From the NCBI GenBank assembly GCA_945872285.1, contig CAMBZR010000044.1, positions 1 through 26,112 of the forward strand: a DNA stretch of 26,112 nt, read 5' to 3'. The stretch comes from Bordetella parapertussis. GTDB lineage: Bacteria; Pseudomonadota; Gammaproteobacteria; Burkholderiales; Burkholderiaceae_B. Below the pieces are notes generated by a model. That model saw nothing but the letters and a program-made list of their open reading frames with translations. It searched no databases and was not told the origin of the DNA. This document shows positions 1-7,216 of the stretch, one piece after another (within the stretch, counting starts at the first letter, position 1; every line of letters begins with the position of its first letter). Both the position numbers and the translations under genes were made by a program.

Positions 1-60
1 CCAAAGACCCACGGCAGCTGCAGCAACATATTGCATAACATTCAAAAATTGATCAGTCAT
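1..60 (-). CDS. 5' end of an unidentified, possibly membrane, protein (partial)
   Basis: Reading leftwards from an ATG at 60-58, the frame stays open to the window edge and gives 20 residues: MTDQFLNVMQ followed by YVAAAAVGLW. The second half is hydrophobic, as at the start of a membrane protein. A GAGG sequence lies about 8 bases before the ATG, and an AGGAG lies further upstream, so a translation start is plausible. Only about 44 bp separate it from the divergent psd start, so the two genes would share a very compact promoter region. The fragment is too short to assign a family; a small membrane protein is a guess. Confidence 0.45.
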   Translation of the reverse strand, partial: MTDQFLNVMQYVAAAAVGLW

Positions 61-104
61 AGTTTTGCCTCGAAAACTCCTTTTTATGACTTTAAAGTGA
101 CGAA

Positions 105-1028
105 ATGATGAACATCAGTAAAGCCGTACGTAATGTCTTTGCCAATGAAGACCTCAATTTTTTGGTAACTAATCGAATTCCTAGGCTTGCTGTCACGCAT
201 TTCATGGGTTGGTTCAGTAAAATCAAGGTGGGTTGGGTGCGTGACGCTTCGATCGGCGTCTGGAAACTATTTACCGATCTTGATTTAAGCGAAGCTAAAA
301 AACAACGTTTTGACAGTCTTCACGATTGCTTTATTCGTGAGCTGCGTGAAGGTGCTCGGGTCATCGATCACCACCCAGAGGTGATGACAAGTCCTTGTGA
401 CGCCATCGTTGGCGCCTGCGGCAAGATCATTAATGGGCAAGTGTTTCAGGCGAAGGGGTTTCCTTATACCCTCACTGACCTCTTTGGCCCTCAGACCGAC
501 ACTAGGGCTTGGGCCAACGGCCAATACATCACCTTGCGTTTAACCTCTGCGATGTACCACCGCTTTCATGCCCCTTATACCGGTGCGATGACCGCCGTAC
601 ATTATCTTGCAGGCGATACCTGGAACGTCAACCCGATTGCCTTAAAGCGTGTTGAGAAACTATTTTGTAAAAATGAACGCGCGGTACTTTCGCTCGAACT
701 AGGCGTACAAAAGCACAAGGTGGCGCTCGTGCCTGTTGCTGCGATCTTGGTGGCCAGTATCCGCTTACACAGCTTGAATACTTTATTTCATACACGCTAC
801 CAAGGACAGACTGATTTTGTATGCAATGTCGCCTTTGAAAAAGGACAAGAGCTTGGTTGGTTTGAGCACGGTTCAACCATTATCGTGTTCGCGCCAGAAG
901 GGTTTTCATTAGCTGACCAAATCTTGCCCGGTGCGCAAATCAAAATGGGAAGCCCGCTGATGCAACTGCCACCCGGGCAGCAGGCGATGGGAACCACAAA
1001 CCACGCTGCCCGAGCGAGCGAGCCGTGA
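105..1028 (+). CDS. psd: phosphatidylserine decarboxylase proenzyme
   Basis: Decarboxylates phosphatidylserine to phosphatidylethanolamine at the inner membrane, the last step of PE synthesis. The 307-residue protein is close to the length of the E. coli enzyme. The expected catalytic positions are visible: Asp99 in SPCDAIVG, His152 and His155 in YHRFHAP, and the self-cleavage site Gly256-Ser257 in WFEHGSTIIVF. Cleavage there would leave a pyruvoyl-capped alpha chain of about 50 residues. Two adjacent ATG codons begin the frame; neither has a strong ribosome-binding site (only AAAGTGA upstream), so the start may be off by one codon. The stop overlaps the GTG start of lplT by four bases (GTGA), which indicates translational coupling. 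All catalytic residues are intact, so the enzyme should be active. Confidence 0.96.
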   Translation: MMNISKAVRNVFANEDLNFLVTNRIPRLAVTHFMGWFSKIKVGWVRDASIGVWKLFTDLDLSEAKKQRFDSLHDCFIRELREGARVIDHHPEVMTSPCDAIVGACGKIINGQVFQAKGFPYTLTDLFGPQTDTRAWANGQYITLRLTSAMYHRFHAPYTGAMTAVHYLAGDTWNVNPIALKRVEKLFCKNERAVLSLELGVQKHKVALVPVAAILVASIRLHSLNTLFHTRYQGQTDFVCNVAFEKGQELGWFEHGSTIIVFAPEGFSLADQILPGAQIKMGSPLMQLPPGQQAMGTTNHAARASEP

Positions 1029-2326
1029 ATCGTGGCTTCTATATCGTCATCCTCGCGCAAACCTTTTCCTCACTGGCAGATAACGCACTGTTTATTGCTG
1101 CGATCGCACTGATTCATCAATTAGAAGGACCGGTGTGGGTGCCCCCTCTCATCAAATGGGGCGTTGCCGCCAGCTACGTATTGCTAGCACCATTCGTTGG
1201 CGCAATCGCCGACGCTTATCCTAAAGGCAAAGTGATGTTCACCACAAATGCCTTCAAAGTCATAGGATGCATCTTGATGTTTAGCTACGGCTTTTTTGGC
1301 TTGACGGCATCTGAACAAATCGTCTTAATCTGCGTAGCCTATGCAATTGTCGGTACAGGTGCCGCCGCGTATTCGCCCGCCAAGTACGGCATCATCACTG
1401 AGATGTTACCCCCCGAGAAACTTGTCATCGGTAACAGCTGGATTGAGGGCATGACGGTCGTTTCGATCATTATGGGATCCGTTGTTGGCGGCTTGCTGGT
1501 ATCGCCCACAGTATCGGCTTGGCTACTGTCACACAACACGCTCCAGCAAATAGCCAGTACGCCTGCCGAAGTTGCGATCGTAATGATTGGTCTGTTGTAC
1601 ATCGCCGCAGCGCTGACCAATTTATTGATTCCAAACACAAACGCCAAGTACCCGAAGCAGCATCAGCATCCCATTCGCTTGATCAAAGCCTTTATTGGCT
1701 ACACCAAGGTGCTATGGACCGATAAGCTAGGCCAGATTTCATTAGGGGTCACGACGCTCTTTTGGGGCGCGGGCGCAACACTGCAACTGATTGTGATCGA
1801 ATGGGGTCGCAGTCAACTAGGCTATCGCTTAGATCAAGCGTCGATCTTGATGGGCATTGCGGCCTTAGGTACGGTGCTGGGATCCATTGCAGCGGCTCGC
1901 GTACCCCTTAAGCAATCGCTTCGTGTGCTGCCGGTTGGGGCACTGATGGGTTTAGTCGTACTCATCATGCCACTGATCTACAACGAATGGGCGGTGTATG
2001 GGCTGTTGCTAGTCATAGGGATTTTGTCTGGCTTTTTTGTTGTACCCATGAACGCTCTGCTCCAGCATCGTGGCCATCTTTTGCTGTCAGCGGGCCATTC
2101 AATTGCTGTGCAAAACTTCAATGAACAACTCAATATTCTATTGATGGTCTCTTTGTACAGCTTAATGCTATGGCGAGGGATTTCAATCAACACCATCATC
2201 GTGATGTTTGGTCTATCGGTTGCGATCTTGATGCTTGTGTTGATCCGGTGGCATCAGAAAAACCTTCGTAAGGATCCGAGCCTCCTCTTGCGTATTGGTG
2301 AACACGGCCAGGGTCAGGCGCTTTGA
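1025..2326 (+). CDS. lplT: lysophospholipid transporter LplT, copy 1
   Basis: Major-facilitator-family inner-membrane protein of 433 residues with about 12 hydrophobic segments. In enterobacteria LplT flips lysophosphatidylethanolamine inward for re-acylation by the Aas acyltransferase. Family features include the N-terminal NRGFY...SLADNALFIAA segment, the loop ADAYPKGKVM between helices 2 and 3, SPAKYGIITEMLPPEKLV, and the late VPMNALLQHRGH and VQNFNEQLNIL motifs. The GTG start overlaps the psd stop. It is supported by the second copy in this window, which begins with the same MNRGFY. Linkage to psd fits PE maintenance. No acyltransferase domain is fused and no aas gene lies nearby. The 3' end faces the outer-membrane protein gene with only four bases between the stop codons, leaving no room for a separate terminator. 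Confidence 0.92.
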   Translation: MNRGFYIVILAQTFSSLADNALFIAAIALIHQLEGPVWVPPLIKWGVAASYVLLAPFVGAIADAYPKGKVMFTTNAFKVIGCILMFSYGFFGLTASEQIVLICVAYAIVGTGAAAYSPAKYGIITEMLPPEKLVIGNSWIEGMTVVSIIMGSVVGGLLVSPTVSAWLLSHNTLQQIASTPAEVAIVMIGLLYIAAALTNLLIPNTNAKYPKQHQHPIRLIKAFIGYTKVLWTDKLGQISLGVTTLFWGAGATLQLIVIEWGRSQLGYRLDQASILMGIAALGTVLGSIAAARVPLKQSLRVLPVGALMGLVVLIMPLIYNEWAVYGLLLVIGILSGFFVVPMNALLQHRGHLLLSAGHSIAVQNFNEQLNILLMVSLYSLMLWRGISINTIIVMFGLSVAILMLVLIRWHQKNLRKDPSLLLRIGEHGQGQAL

Positions 2327-2330
2327 CAGC

Positions 2331-3194
2331 CTAATCAAACCGATAGGTCACACCCACCTGCAAACGGCTGACATACGCCCCAGAACCGCCCCAAGCCGCC
2401 TCAAATGTGCTGGCGTTGCGCTGATAAGACAACCCCAGGCTCAGATCCTTGGTGGGCGAATACATCAAGGCGACAAGCCCATAGCGGGTCAATGATGGAT
2501 CAGACTCAATCGGATTGGTGCTGATCCCGCCATCAAGCGCGATTTTCCATTCGGGTGAGATATTCCAGACCGGTGCGAGCGAAACCGAATACAGATTGGT
2601 GCGATTTGCATCTTCACTGAAGCCGACGGTGTACGCCTTGTTATACGGTGCGCGCAAATAGCCTGCGTTGAAATGCAACTCGTAGTTCTCACTAAATTGC
2701 GAGGCAACGAAGGTTAACCCGTAGTTCCAGCCTGCGTTACCGAGACCATATACTTGTTGCGAAGTACTTGACGGCGCAATCAATTGAGGCCGCAGCGTCA
2801 GGTTCAAACCCGTCTCACCATCGCCCATAAAGCGCCACTTCAAGTTCAAGGTGTAATTTCCAACGCGCGAAAATGAGCCCAGTGGCTGCAAATAATAGGT
2901 AGACGTGAAATGAAGGTCAATGTTGTCAGTCAAGCCGCCTGAAAACGCGAACGGAAACGCTTTCGCGTTACCAGAACCCTCATAGTCTTGCCCCGAGCTC
3001 ACACTGCCCGAGTCAGTCGAATTCTGCCCAACCTGCAACACCCTGTAAAAATATTGCTCAACCTGGTAGCCACCCTTGGCGGTCGTACCCGCATCCTCGG
3101 TATTTAAGGGCATGTAGGCGTAAGCGGGAAGACACGCCAGTAGCAGCGCCAGAGCAAGATATCGATCGCCGGCAAACAGACTTTTTTTAAGCAT
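2331..3194 (-). CDS. putative outer-membrane beta-barrel protein (MetA-like/transporter family)
   Basis: A 287-residue protein with a clear signal peptide: KK near the start, a hydrophobic run LALALLLACL, and likely cleavage after PAYA at residue 26. The mature part begins MPLNTEDAGTTAKGGYQVEQ, resembling the PLxTDDAGTxGKG opening of the beta-barrel family around Pfam Phenol_MetA_deg. Many alternating polar/aromatic strands follow, and the protein ends TYRFD, close to the terminal aromatic signature of outer-membrane proteins. It is the last gene of the minus-strand transporter block, 103 bp after the phosphodiesterase, with its own AT-rich upstream region. A channel for the transporter's substrate is a reasonable guess. 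No Shine-Dalgarno sequence precedes the ATG; a perfect palindrome occupies that position instead. Confidence 0.75.
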   Translation of the reverse strand: MLKKSLFAGDRYLALALLLACLPAYAYMPLNTEDAGTTAKGGYQVEQYFYRVLQVGQNSTDSGSVSSGQDYEGSGNAKAFPFAFSGGLTDNIDLHFTSTYYLQPLGSFSRVGNYTLNLKWRFMGDGETGLNLTLRPQLIAPSSTSQQVYGLGNAGWNYGLTFVASQFSENYELHFNAGYLRAPYNKAYTVGFSEDANRTNLYSVSLAPVWNISPEWKIALDGGISTNPIESDPSLTRYGLVALMYSPTKDLSLGLSYQRNASTFEAAWGGSGAYVSRLQVGVTYRFD

Positions 3195-3196
3195 CT

Positions 3197-3213
3197 ATTT
3201 TATTGAATAAAAT
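3197..3213. promoter_or_regulatory. 17-bp perfect palindrome over the ribosome-binding region of the outer-membrane protein gene
   Basis: ATTTTATTGAATAAAAT is a perfect 8+1+8 inverted repeat. It ends two bases before the ATG of the minus-strand outer-membrane protein gene, covering the position where a ribosome-binding site should be. It could be a repressor operator or an RNA hairpin controlling translation. The region is AT-rich, so chance cannot be excluded. Confidence 0.4.
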
Positions 3214-3216
3214 GTT

Positions 3217-3248
3217 TTGATGTACTCTATTAGTAGGATTGATGTACT
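3217..3248. repeat. direct repeat TTGATGTACT, two copies 22 bp apart
   Basis: TTGATGTACT occurs at 3217-3226 and again at 3239-3248, so the copies recur on about the same helical face (22 bp). They lie 23-54 bp upstream of the outer-membrane protein start, in the 103-bp gap after the phosphodiesterase gene. This geometry is typical of tandem regulator binding sites, but no particular regulator is recognised. Confidence 0.45.
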
Positions 3249-3297
3249 AGTTCAATAATAGTTTATCGGCTTCCTAATGTCAACTGAAAAGCATCAC

Positions 3298-4107
3298 TCA
3301 GCTAGCTTGCGGCATCTGCCCACCAAGCGAAAACTTCAAGCTTTGATCCAAAAAATCGTGGGTGTGTACGAGTACCGTCTCGCCACTTATCAGCACCACA
3401 CTATAGGCCGGTGGTTCGTGGCTGCCGGGAATATCGCCTTTGGCCTCAAAATCAAGCCAAACCTGATGGTTTGTGCCGCGCAGTGTAGAAAACGGTACCC
3501 CATGCCAACTACCCGAAATCGGACGATGCACATGCCCAAAAAACAGATGGCGCACCGAGCCTAAATACGGGCGAAGCACCTGCAAAAACTCATCGCGTTG
3601 CACCAGTCCAATTCGATCCATCGGCTCTAGAGCCACCTCAAACGGAGGATGATGCATAAAAATATATTTTGGCGTAACAGGCGAACGTGCAAGTTGTTCA
3701 CGTAACCAATGCAAACGGTTCGCACAATACCAGCCCGAATGTGTGCCCGGTTGATTGGTATCTAAAAATAAAAACTGTCCGACGGCGGTCTCTTGCACAC
3801 CTTGCACAAAACCGTTTTCGTCTTCTAAGGCATCGCTAAACACACTGCGAAACAATTCGCGATTGTCATGATTACCCAAAATCAGCGTGTATGCAGGCTT
3901 AAGCTCAGCAAGGCTCGCATGCAGGGCATGATACGCACCCAGTTGTCCCCAATGGGTCAAGTCGCCAGTGATCACCACTTGATCTGCATCGGCGTGCAGA
4001 CTATTGATACTTGCCAAAGCAAGGTTCAACCGCTCAAGGGGATTCAACCCATACAAGATTTGGTCGGGTTCGACTAAATGGGTGTCTGTTAAGTGTATGA
4101 GTTTCAT
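3298..4107 (-). CDS. GpdQ-like metallophosphodiesterase
   Basis: Calcineurin-like binuclear metallophosphoesterase of 269 residues. The metal-binding series is complete: Asp8 and His10 (LTDTHL), Asp49 (TGDLTHWG), Asn79-His80 (GNHD), His152-His153 (FMHHPP), and His192 and His194 (GHVHRP). The spacing and intervening text (an early LYG, GTHSGW, the MD following HHPP) follow the Enterobacter glycerophosphodiesterase GpdQ and the related CpdA cAMP phosphodiesterase group, and the length matches GpdQ. No signal peptide is visible, so it should be cytoplasmic and act on substrate after import. AAGGA about eight bases upstream supports the ATG. It follows the binding-protein gene by 50 bp, as expected in one operon. 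Glycerophosphodiesters are the favoured substrate because of the UgpB-like transporter; a cyclic nucleotide substrate is the alternative. Confidence 0.82.
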   Translation of the reverse strand: MKLIHLTDTHLVEPDQILYGLNPLERLNLALASINSLHADADQVVITGDLTHWGQLGAYHALHASLAELKPAYTLILGNHDNRELFRSVFSDALEDENGFVQGVQETAVGQFLFLDTNQPGTHSGWYCANRLHWLREQLARSPVTPKYIFMHHPPFEVALEPMDRIGLVQRDEFLQVLRPYLGSVRHLFFGHVHRPISGSWHGVPFSTLRGTNHQVWLDFEAKGDIPGSHEPPAYSVVLISGETVLVHTHDFLDQSLKFSLGGQMPQAS

Positions 4108-4157
4108 CTTGATCCTTGAGCGGGTGAGTCAGGTGGCTGTCTGAACAACTCTAACGT

Positions 4158-5423
4158 CTATTGACGCGGTAAAAGTTTCTGGACTGAAGCGGTCATGTCA
4201 TCCAACACCTTCTGCGGCTCTTTCGCACGGGTTCCCGAAACGATTGATTGCAAATGATCGTTAATGACATCAGTAATTTTCAAGCCGTTTTCACCCGGAA
4301 ACGCATACCAGCCTGTCAGGTAAGGTAATTGCTTGACTGCCGTAAAGTGGTTAGGATTTTGCACATAAAAATCCTTCAGATATACGTCATTCGCAATCTT
4401 ATTGGGTGGAATATAACCAGTCGTTTTTGCCATAATTGCCGCACCCTCTGGGCCTGTTGCAAACTTTACGAACGCCCACGACGCGCTCTGTTTTTCAGGC
4501 GTCTTCGCGACGATCACAACAAGGTTGCCGCCAGCCGGAAGATTGCCGTTTGGCAAGACACTTGGATAGACCTGGGTCTTGAGTTCAAACTTGCTACCGA
4601 TCATTTGCGTGATCTTGGTCAGGTCTGAGGTTGAGGTGAAGTGAATACCCGTCTTGCCCGCCACAAAGGCGCTTCGTGCATCAGGTTGCGCCAAGTTAGG
4701 CATACCGCCTTCATTGACTAAACTCGCGATCATATTGATCGCAAATTTTCCGGCATCGCTATTAAACGCAACCTTTGACTCGTCAGCATTAAGCATGGTG
4801 CCACCCTGACTAAACACTGGCGCCTGCCAAAGCCAGTTGCCTGTGATGTCCCAAGAATAGGTCACGCCATGATGACCACCCTCTAACGCTTTAATTTTTT
4901 TGGCTAAAGCAAGCACTTCTGGCCAAGTTGTTGGCAAATTCGCAGCATCACCACCGGCTTTTTTAACGAGGTCGAGGTTGTAATAAGAGATTGGCAACGA
5001 AATCGCAAACGGCAAACCGTACACTTTGCCTTGCGAGGTACCAATATCAAACATGGCTTTATGAAAGCCTTGCTCGTTAAAATTCTTTTCACCAGCGATA
5101 AACGCATCAAGTGGGACGGCGATTTTGCGATCGACCAACACCCGCAAGCGATTTAAGCCCTGAAAGGTGACGTCAGGCAGTTGATTGGTGACCGCCTCAC
5201 GTAGAATTTTTTGTGTGCCTTCTTCGTAGCTTGCATAAGGCGCGCGGTAAACCAAGGTGATATCAGGGCGCACTTTAGAGAAAGCTTCTTTCAGCTGCTT
5301 GTGTGTTTCTTCAAATAACTCAGGGTAAGGATATTGAACAACAACCTCAGTGGCGGCAAAAGACAAAAGTGGCACGGCCAACAATGCAGTTTTGGCTGTC
5401 AGCGAAAGCATTTTTAAAATCAT
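4158..5423 (-). CDS. ABC transporter periplasmic binding protein, family 1 (UgpB-like)
   Basis: A 421-residue extracellular solute-binding protein. An N-terminal signal peptide (hydrophobic core TALLAVPLLSFA, cleavage near residue 23) targets it to the periplasm. The body has the family-1 layout: VVVQYPYPELFEET at the start, DVTFQGLNRLRVLVDRK, PFAISLPISYYNLDLVKKAG, TWPEVLALAKKIK, and a late WAFVKFATGPEGAAIMAKTTGYIPP-type segment. This family binds sugars and sn-glycerol-3-phosphate or glycerophosphodiesters. A GGAG sequence about nine bases before the ATG supports the start; a second Met at codon 5 is also possible. It lies 65 bp after the permease genes. The adjacent phosphodiesterase argues for a glycerophosphodiester-type ligand, but the binding residues cannot be assigned by eye. 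Confidence 0.88.
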   Translation of the reverse strand: MILKMLSLTAKTALLAVPLLSFAATEVVVQYPYPELFEETHKQLKEAFSKVRPDITLVYRAPYASYEEGTQKILREAVTNQLPDVTFQGLNRLRVLVDRKIAVPLDAFIAGEKNFNEQGFHKAMFDIGTSQGKVYGLPFAISLPISYYNLDLVKKAGGDAANLPTTWPEVLALAKKIKALEGGHHGVTYSWDITGNWLWQAPVFSQGGTMLNADESKVAFNSDAGKFAINMIASLVNEGGMPNLAQPDARSAFVAGKTGIHFTSTSDLTKITQMIGSKFELKTQVYPSVLPNGNLPAGGNLVVIVAKTPEKQSASWAFVKFATGPEGAAIMAKTTGYIPPNKIANDVYLKDFYVQNPNHFTAVKQLPYLTGWYAFPGENGLKITDVINDHLQSIVSGTRAKEPQKVLDDMTASVQKLLPRQ

Positions 5424-5488
5424 AAAAACTCCAAAGAAAACGACTTAAGAAAAGAAGGTCCAACTGACTGCGACCCTGCACAAAAAAC

Positions 5489-6304
5489 TTACTTCATACC
5501 CGTCATGGTGATACCTTGCACAAACCGGCGTTGTAGAAAGACAAATGCGACAAGCAAAGGTGTAATAATCACGGTTGCAGCAGCCATCAACGCACCAAAA
5601 TCAGTGCCGGCATCGTCGTTACGAAAATGCACAACACCGAGCGGTGGCGTAAACAGCGCCTGCTCATTCACGGCAATCAAGGGCCAAAAATAATCATTCC
5701 AGTGGGCGACCAACGAAAAAATTCCAAACGCTGTCAAGGCTGGATACGCCACCGGCAACATCACCCGCCACACGATGCCAAGCTCTGAGATACCATCCAT
5801 GCGAGCCGCATCAACCAGGTCGTCAGGCACAGTCATAAAAAACTGTCGCATCAGAAAAATGCCGAAGACTGAAATCGTCCAAGGCAAAATTAACGATGCA
5901 TAACTATTCAACAAGCCCAACTGATGTAGCAGCAAAAACACTGGAATCGCAACAGCGTGTGGTGGGATTAACAAACAGGCGAGCACCAAGCCAAAGACAA
6001 ACTCTCGACCCTTCCAGCGCAGCTTGGACAAAGCGTAGGCCGCAGGCAGGTTCACAAACACTTGCAACAAAAAAATCGCGAGTGTGACAATCACACCGTT
6101 GAGCAGATACTGGGCAAGCGGTGCCTTGGTAAAGGCCCTCGTATAGTTCTCGAGCCAATACATTCGATCAGGCAGCCAGCGGATATGATCCACATAGATC
6201 TCTTCAGGCGGTTTGATCGAGGTCAGCACCATCCAGACAAACGGAAACAACACGACCGCGGCCAACAACAGCAGCACCACATGACGCAAGGCTCGACTAA
6301 GCAT
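5489..6304 (-). CDS. ABC transporter permease, UgpE/MalG type
   Basis: Inner-membrane permease with about six hydrophobic helices. The coupling-loop (EAA) motif is visible at residues 165-184 of the 271-residue form: VDAARMDGISELGIVWRVML then P. The C terminus RRFVQGITMTGMK is characteristic of the MalG/UgpE side of carbohydrate-type importers. I choose the ATG at 6304 because AGAAGG precedes it at good spacing. The frame also extends six codons upstream to a TTG at 6322 with no comparable site. With the ATG start the gene overlaps the end of the preceding permease gene by eight bases, typical of a coupled permease pair. Confidence 0.9.
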   Translation of the reverse strand: MLSRALRHVVLLLLAAVVLFPFVWMVLTSIKPPEEIYVDHIRWLPDRMYWLENYTRAFTKAPLAQYLLNGVIVTLAIFLLQVFVNLPAAYALSKLRWKGREFVFGLVLACLLIPPHAVAIPVFLLLHQLGLLNSYASLILPWTISVFGIFLMRQFFMTVPDDLVDAARMDGISELGIVWRVMLPVAYPALTAFGIFSLVAHWNDYFWPLIAVNEQALFTPPLGVVHFRNDDAGTDFGALMAAATVIITPLLVAFVFLQRRFVQGITMTGMK

Positions 6305-7214
6305 AGTGAACCTTCTTTTCAAGGTAACGGGTTTTAATCAGCGTCAGCGCTAAGACAATTGCCAAGAACACAATCGTCACTGCCGAGGCATAACCCGACT
6401 TAAAAAATTCAAACCCTTCGGCATACATGGTGTAAAGCAGCACCTCGGTTGACTTGCTCGGCCCCCCTTTTGTCAGGATCGCAACCGTGTCAAACACCTG
6501 AAAAGAGCGGATCGCCGTGATCACCACCACGAAGAGCGTGACTGGCCCTAGTAACGGCCAGGTGACGAGACGAAAACGCTCAAGCGCAGTTGAGGCGCCG
6601 TCCATCGCCGCTGCATCATAGAGATGTCGCGGAATCGAGACCAGCCCAGCCAAAAACAAGACCATATTGAAACCAAACTGATTCCAGATCCCAATCGCCG
6701 CGAGCACCCACAAAGCAAGCCCTTCAGTACGCAACCAATTATGGCCAGGCAAACCAAACTCTTTTAACAACAGATTCAAAAAACCGAAGGTAGGGTGCAA
6801 AATGAATTGCCACGATATTGCCATGGCAATCAGTGTTGCCATGACTGGCAAGAAAAAGATTGTGCGGTAAAAATCCTTAAAGCTTTTTTGCGCTTCAATT
6901 AGCAGCGCGACCCCTAGCCCCAGCAACACAGACGTCGGCACCACCACCACGCTATAAAGCGCGGTATTGCGCAACGAGCGCCAAAAATTTTTATCTTGAT
7001 AGAGCTCGATAAAATTTTCAACACCGATCCAGTTGAACGATTTTGCACCTAATTGATAGTCAGTAAACGACAAGCCCAACACTGCAAGCAGTGGGCCCAA
7101 CAAAAACATTGCCATCAACAACGAGGCTGGGCCCAGCAAATAAAAGGGCGCCCAATTCATTTTGCCTCTTTGCTTAGATGCAAGCGGCTTGAACGTCTTC
7201 CTGTTCACGTTCAC
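6297..7214 (-). CDS. ABC transporter permease, UgpA/MalF type
   Basis: The second permease of the importer, with about six transmembrane helices. The EAA loop is at residues 199-220 (YDAAAMDGASTALERFRLVT then WPLLG). FLPVMATLIAMAISWQFI and TKGGPSKSTEVL are typical of the MalF/UgpA side. The longest form (305 residues) starts at a GTG two bases after the ATPase stop. Two internal alternatives are credible: the GTG at codon 3, preceded by AAAGG, and the ATG at codon 19 (7160), preceded by AAAGAGG, which would give MNWAPFYLLGP and a short N terminus. Sequence alone does not settle this. It pairs with the UgpE-type permease and the ATPase as a full import complex. Confidence 0.88.
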   Translation of the reverse strand: MNVNRKTFKPLASKQRGKMNWAPFYLLGPASLLMAMFLLGPLLAVLGLSFTDYQLGAKSFNWIGVENFIELYQDKNFWRSLRNTALYSVVVVPTSVLLGLGVALLIEAQKSFKDFYRTIFFLPVMATLIAMAISWQFILHPTFGFLNLLLKEFGLPGHNWLRTEGLALWVLAAIGIWNQFGFNMVLFLAGLVSIPRHLYDAAAMDGASTALERFRLVTWPLLGPVTLFVVVITAIRSFQVFDTVAILTKGGPSKSTEVLLYTMYAEGFEFFKSGYASAVTIVFLAIVLALTLIKTRYLEKKVHYA

Positions 7215-7216
7215 CT

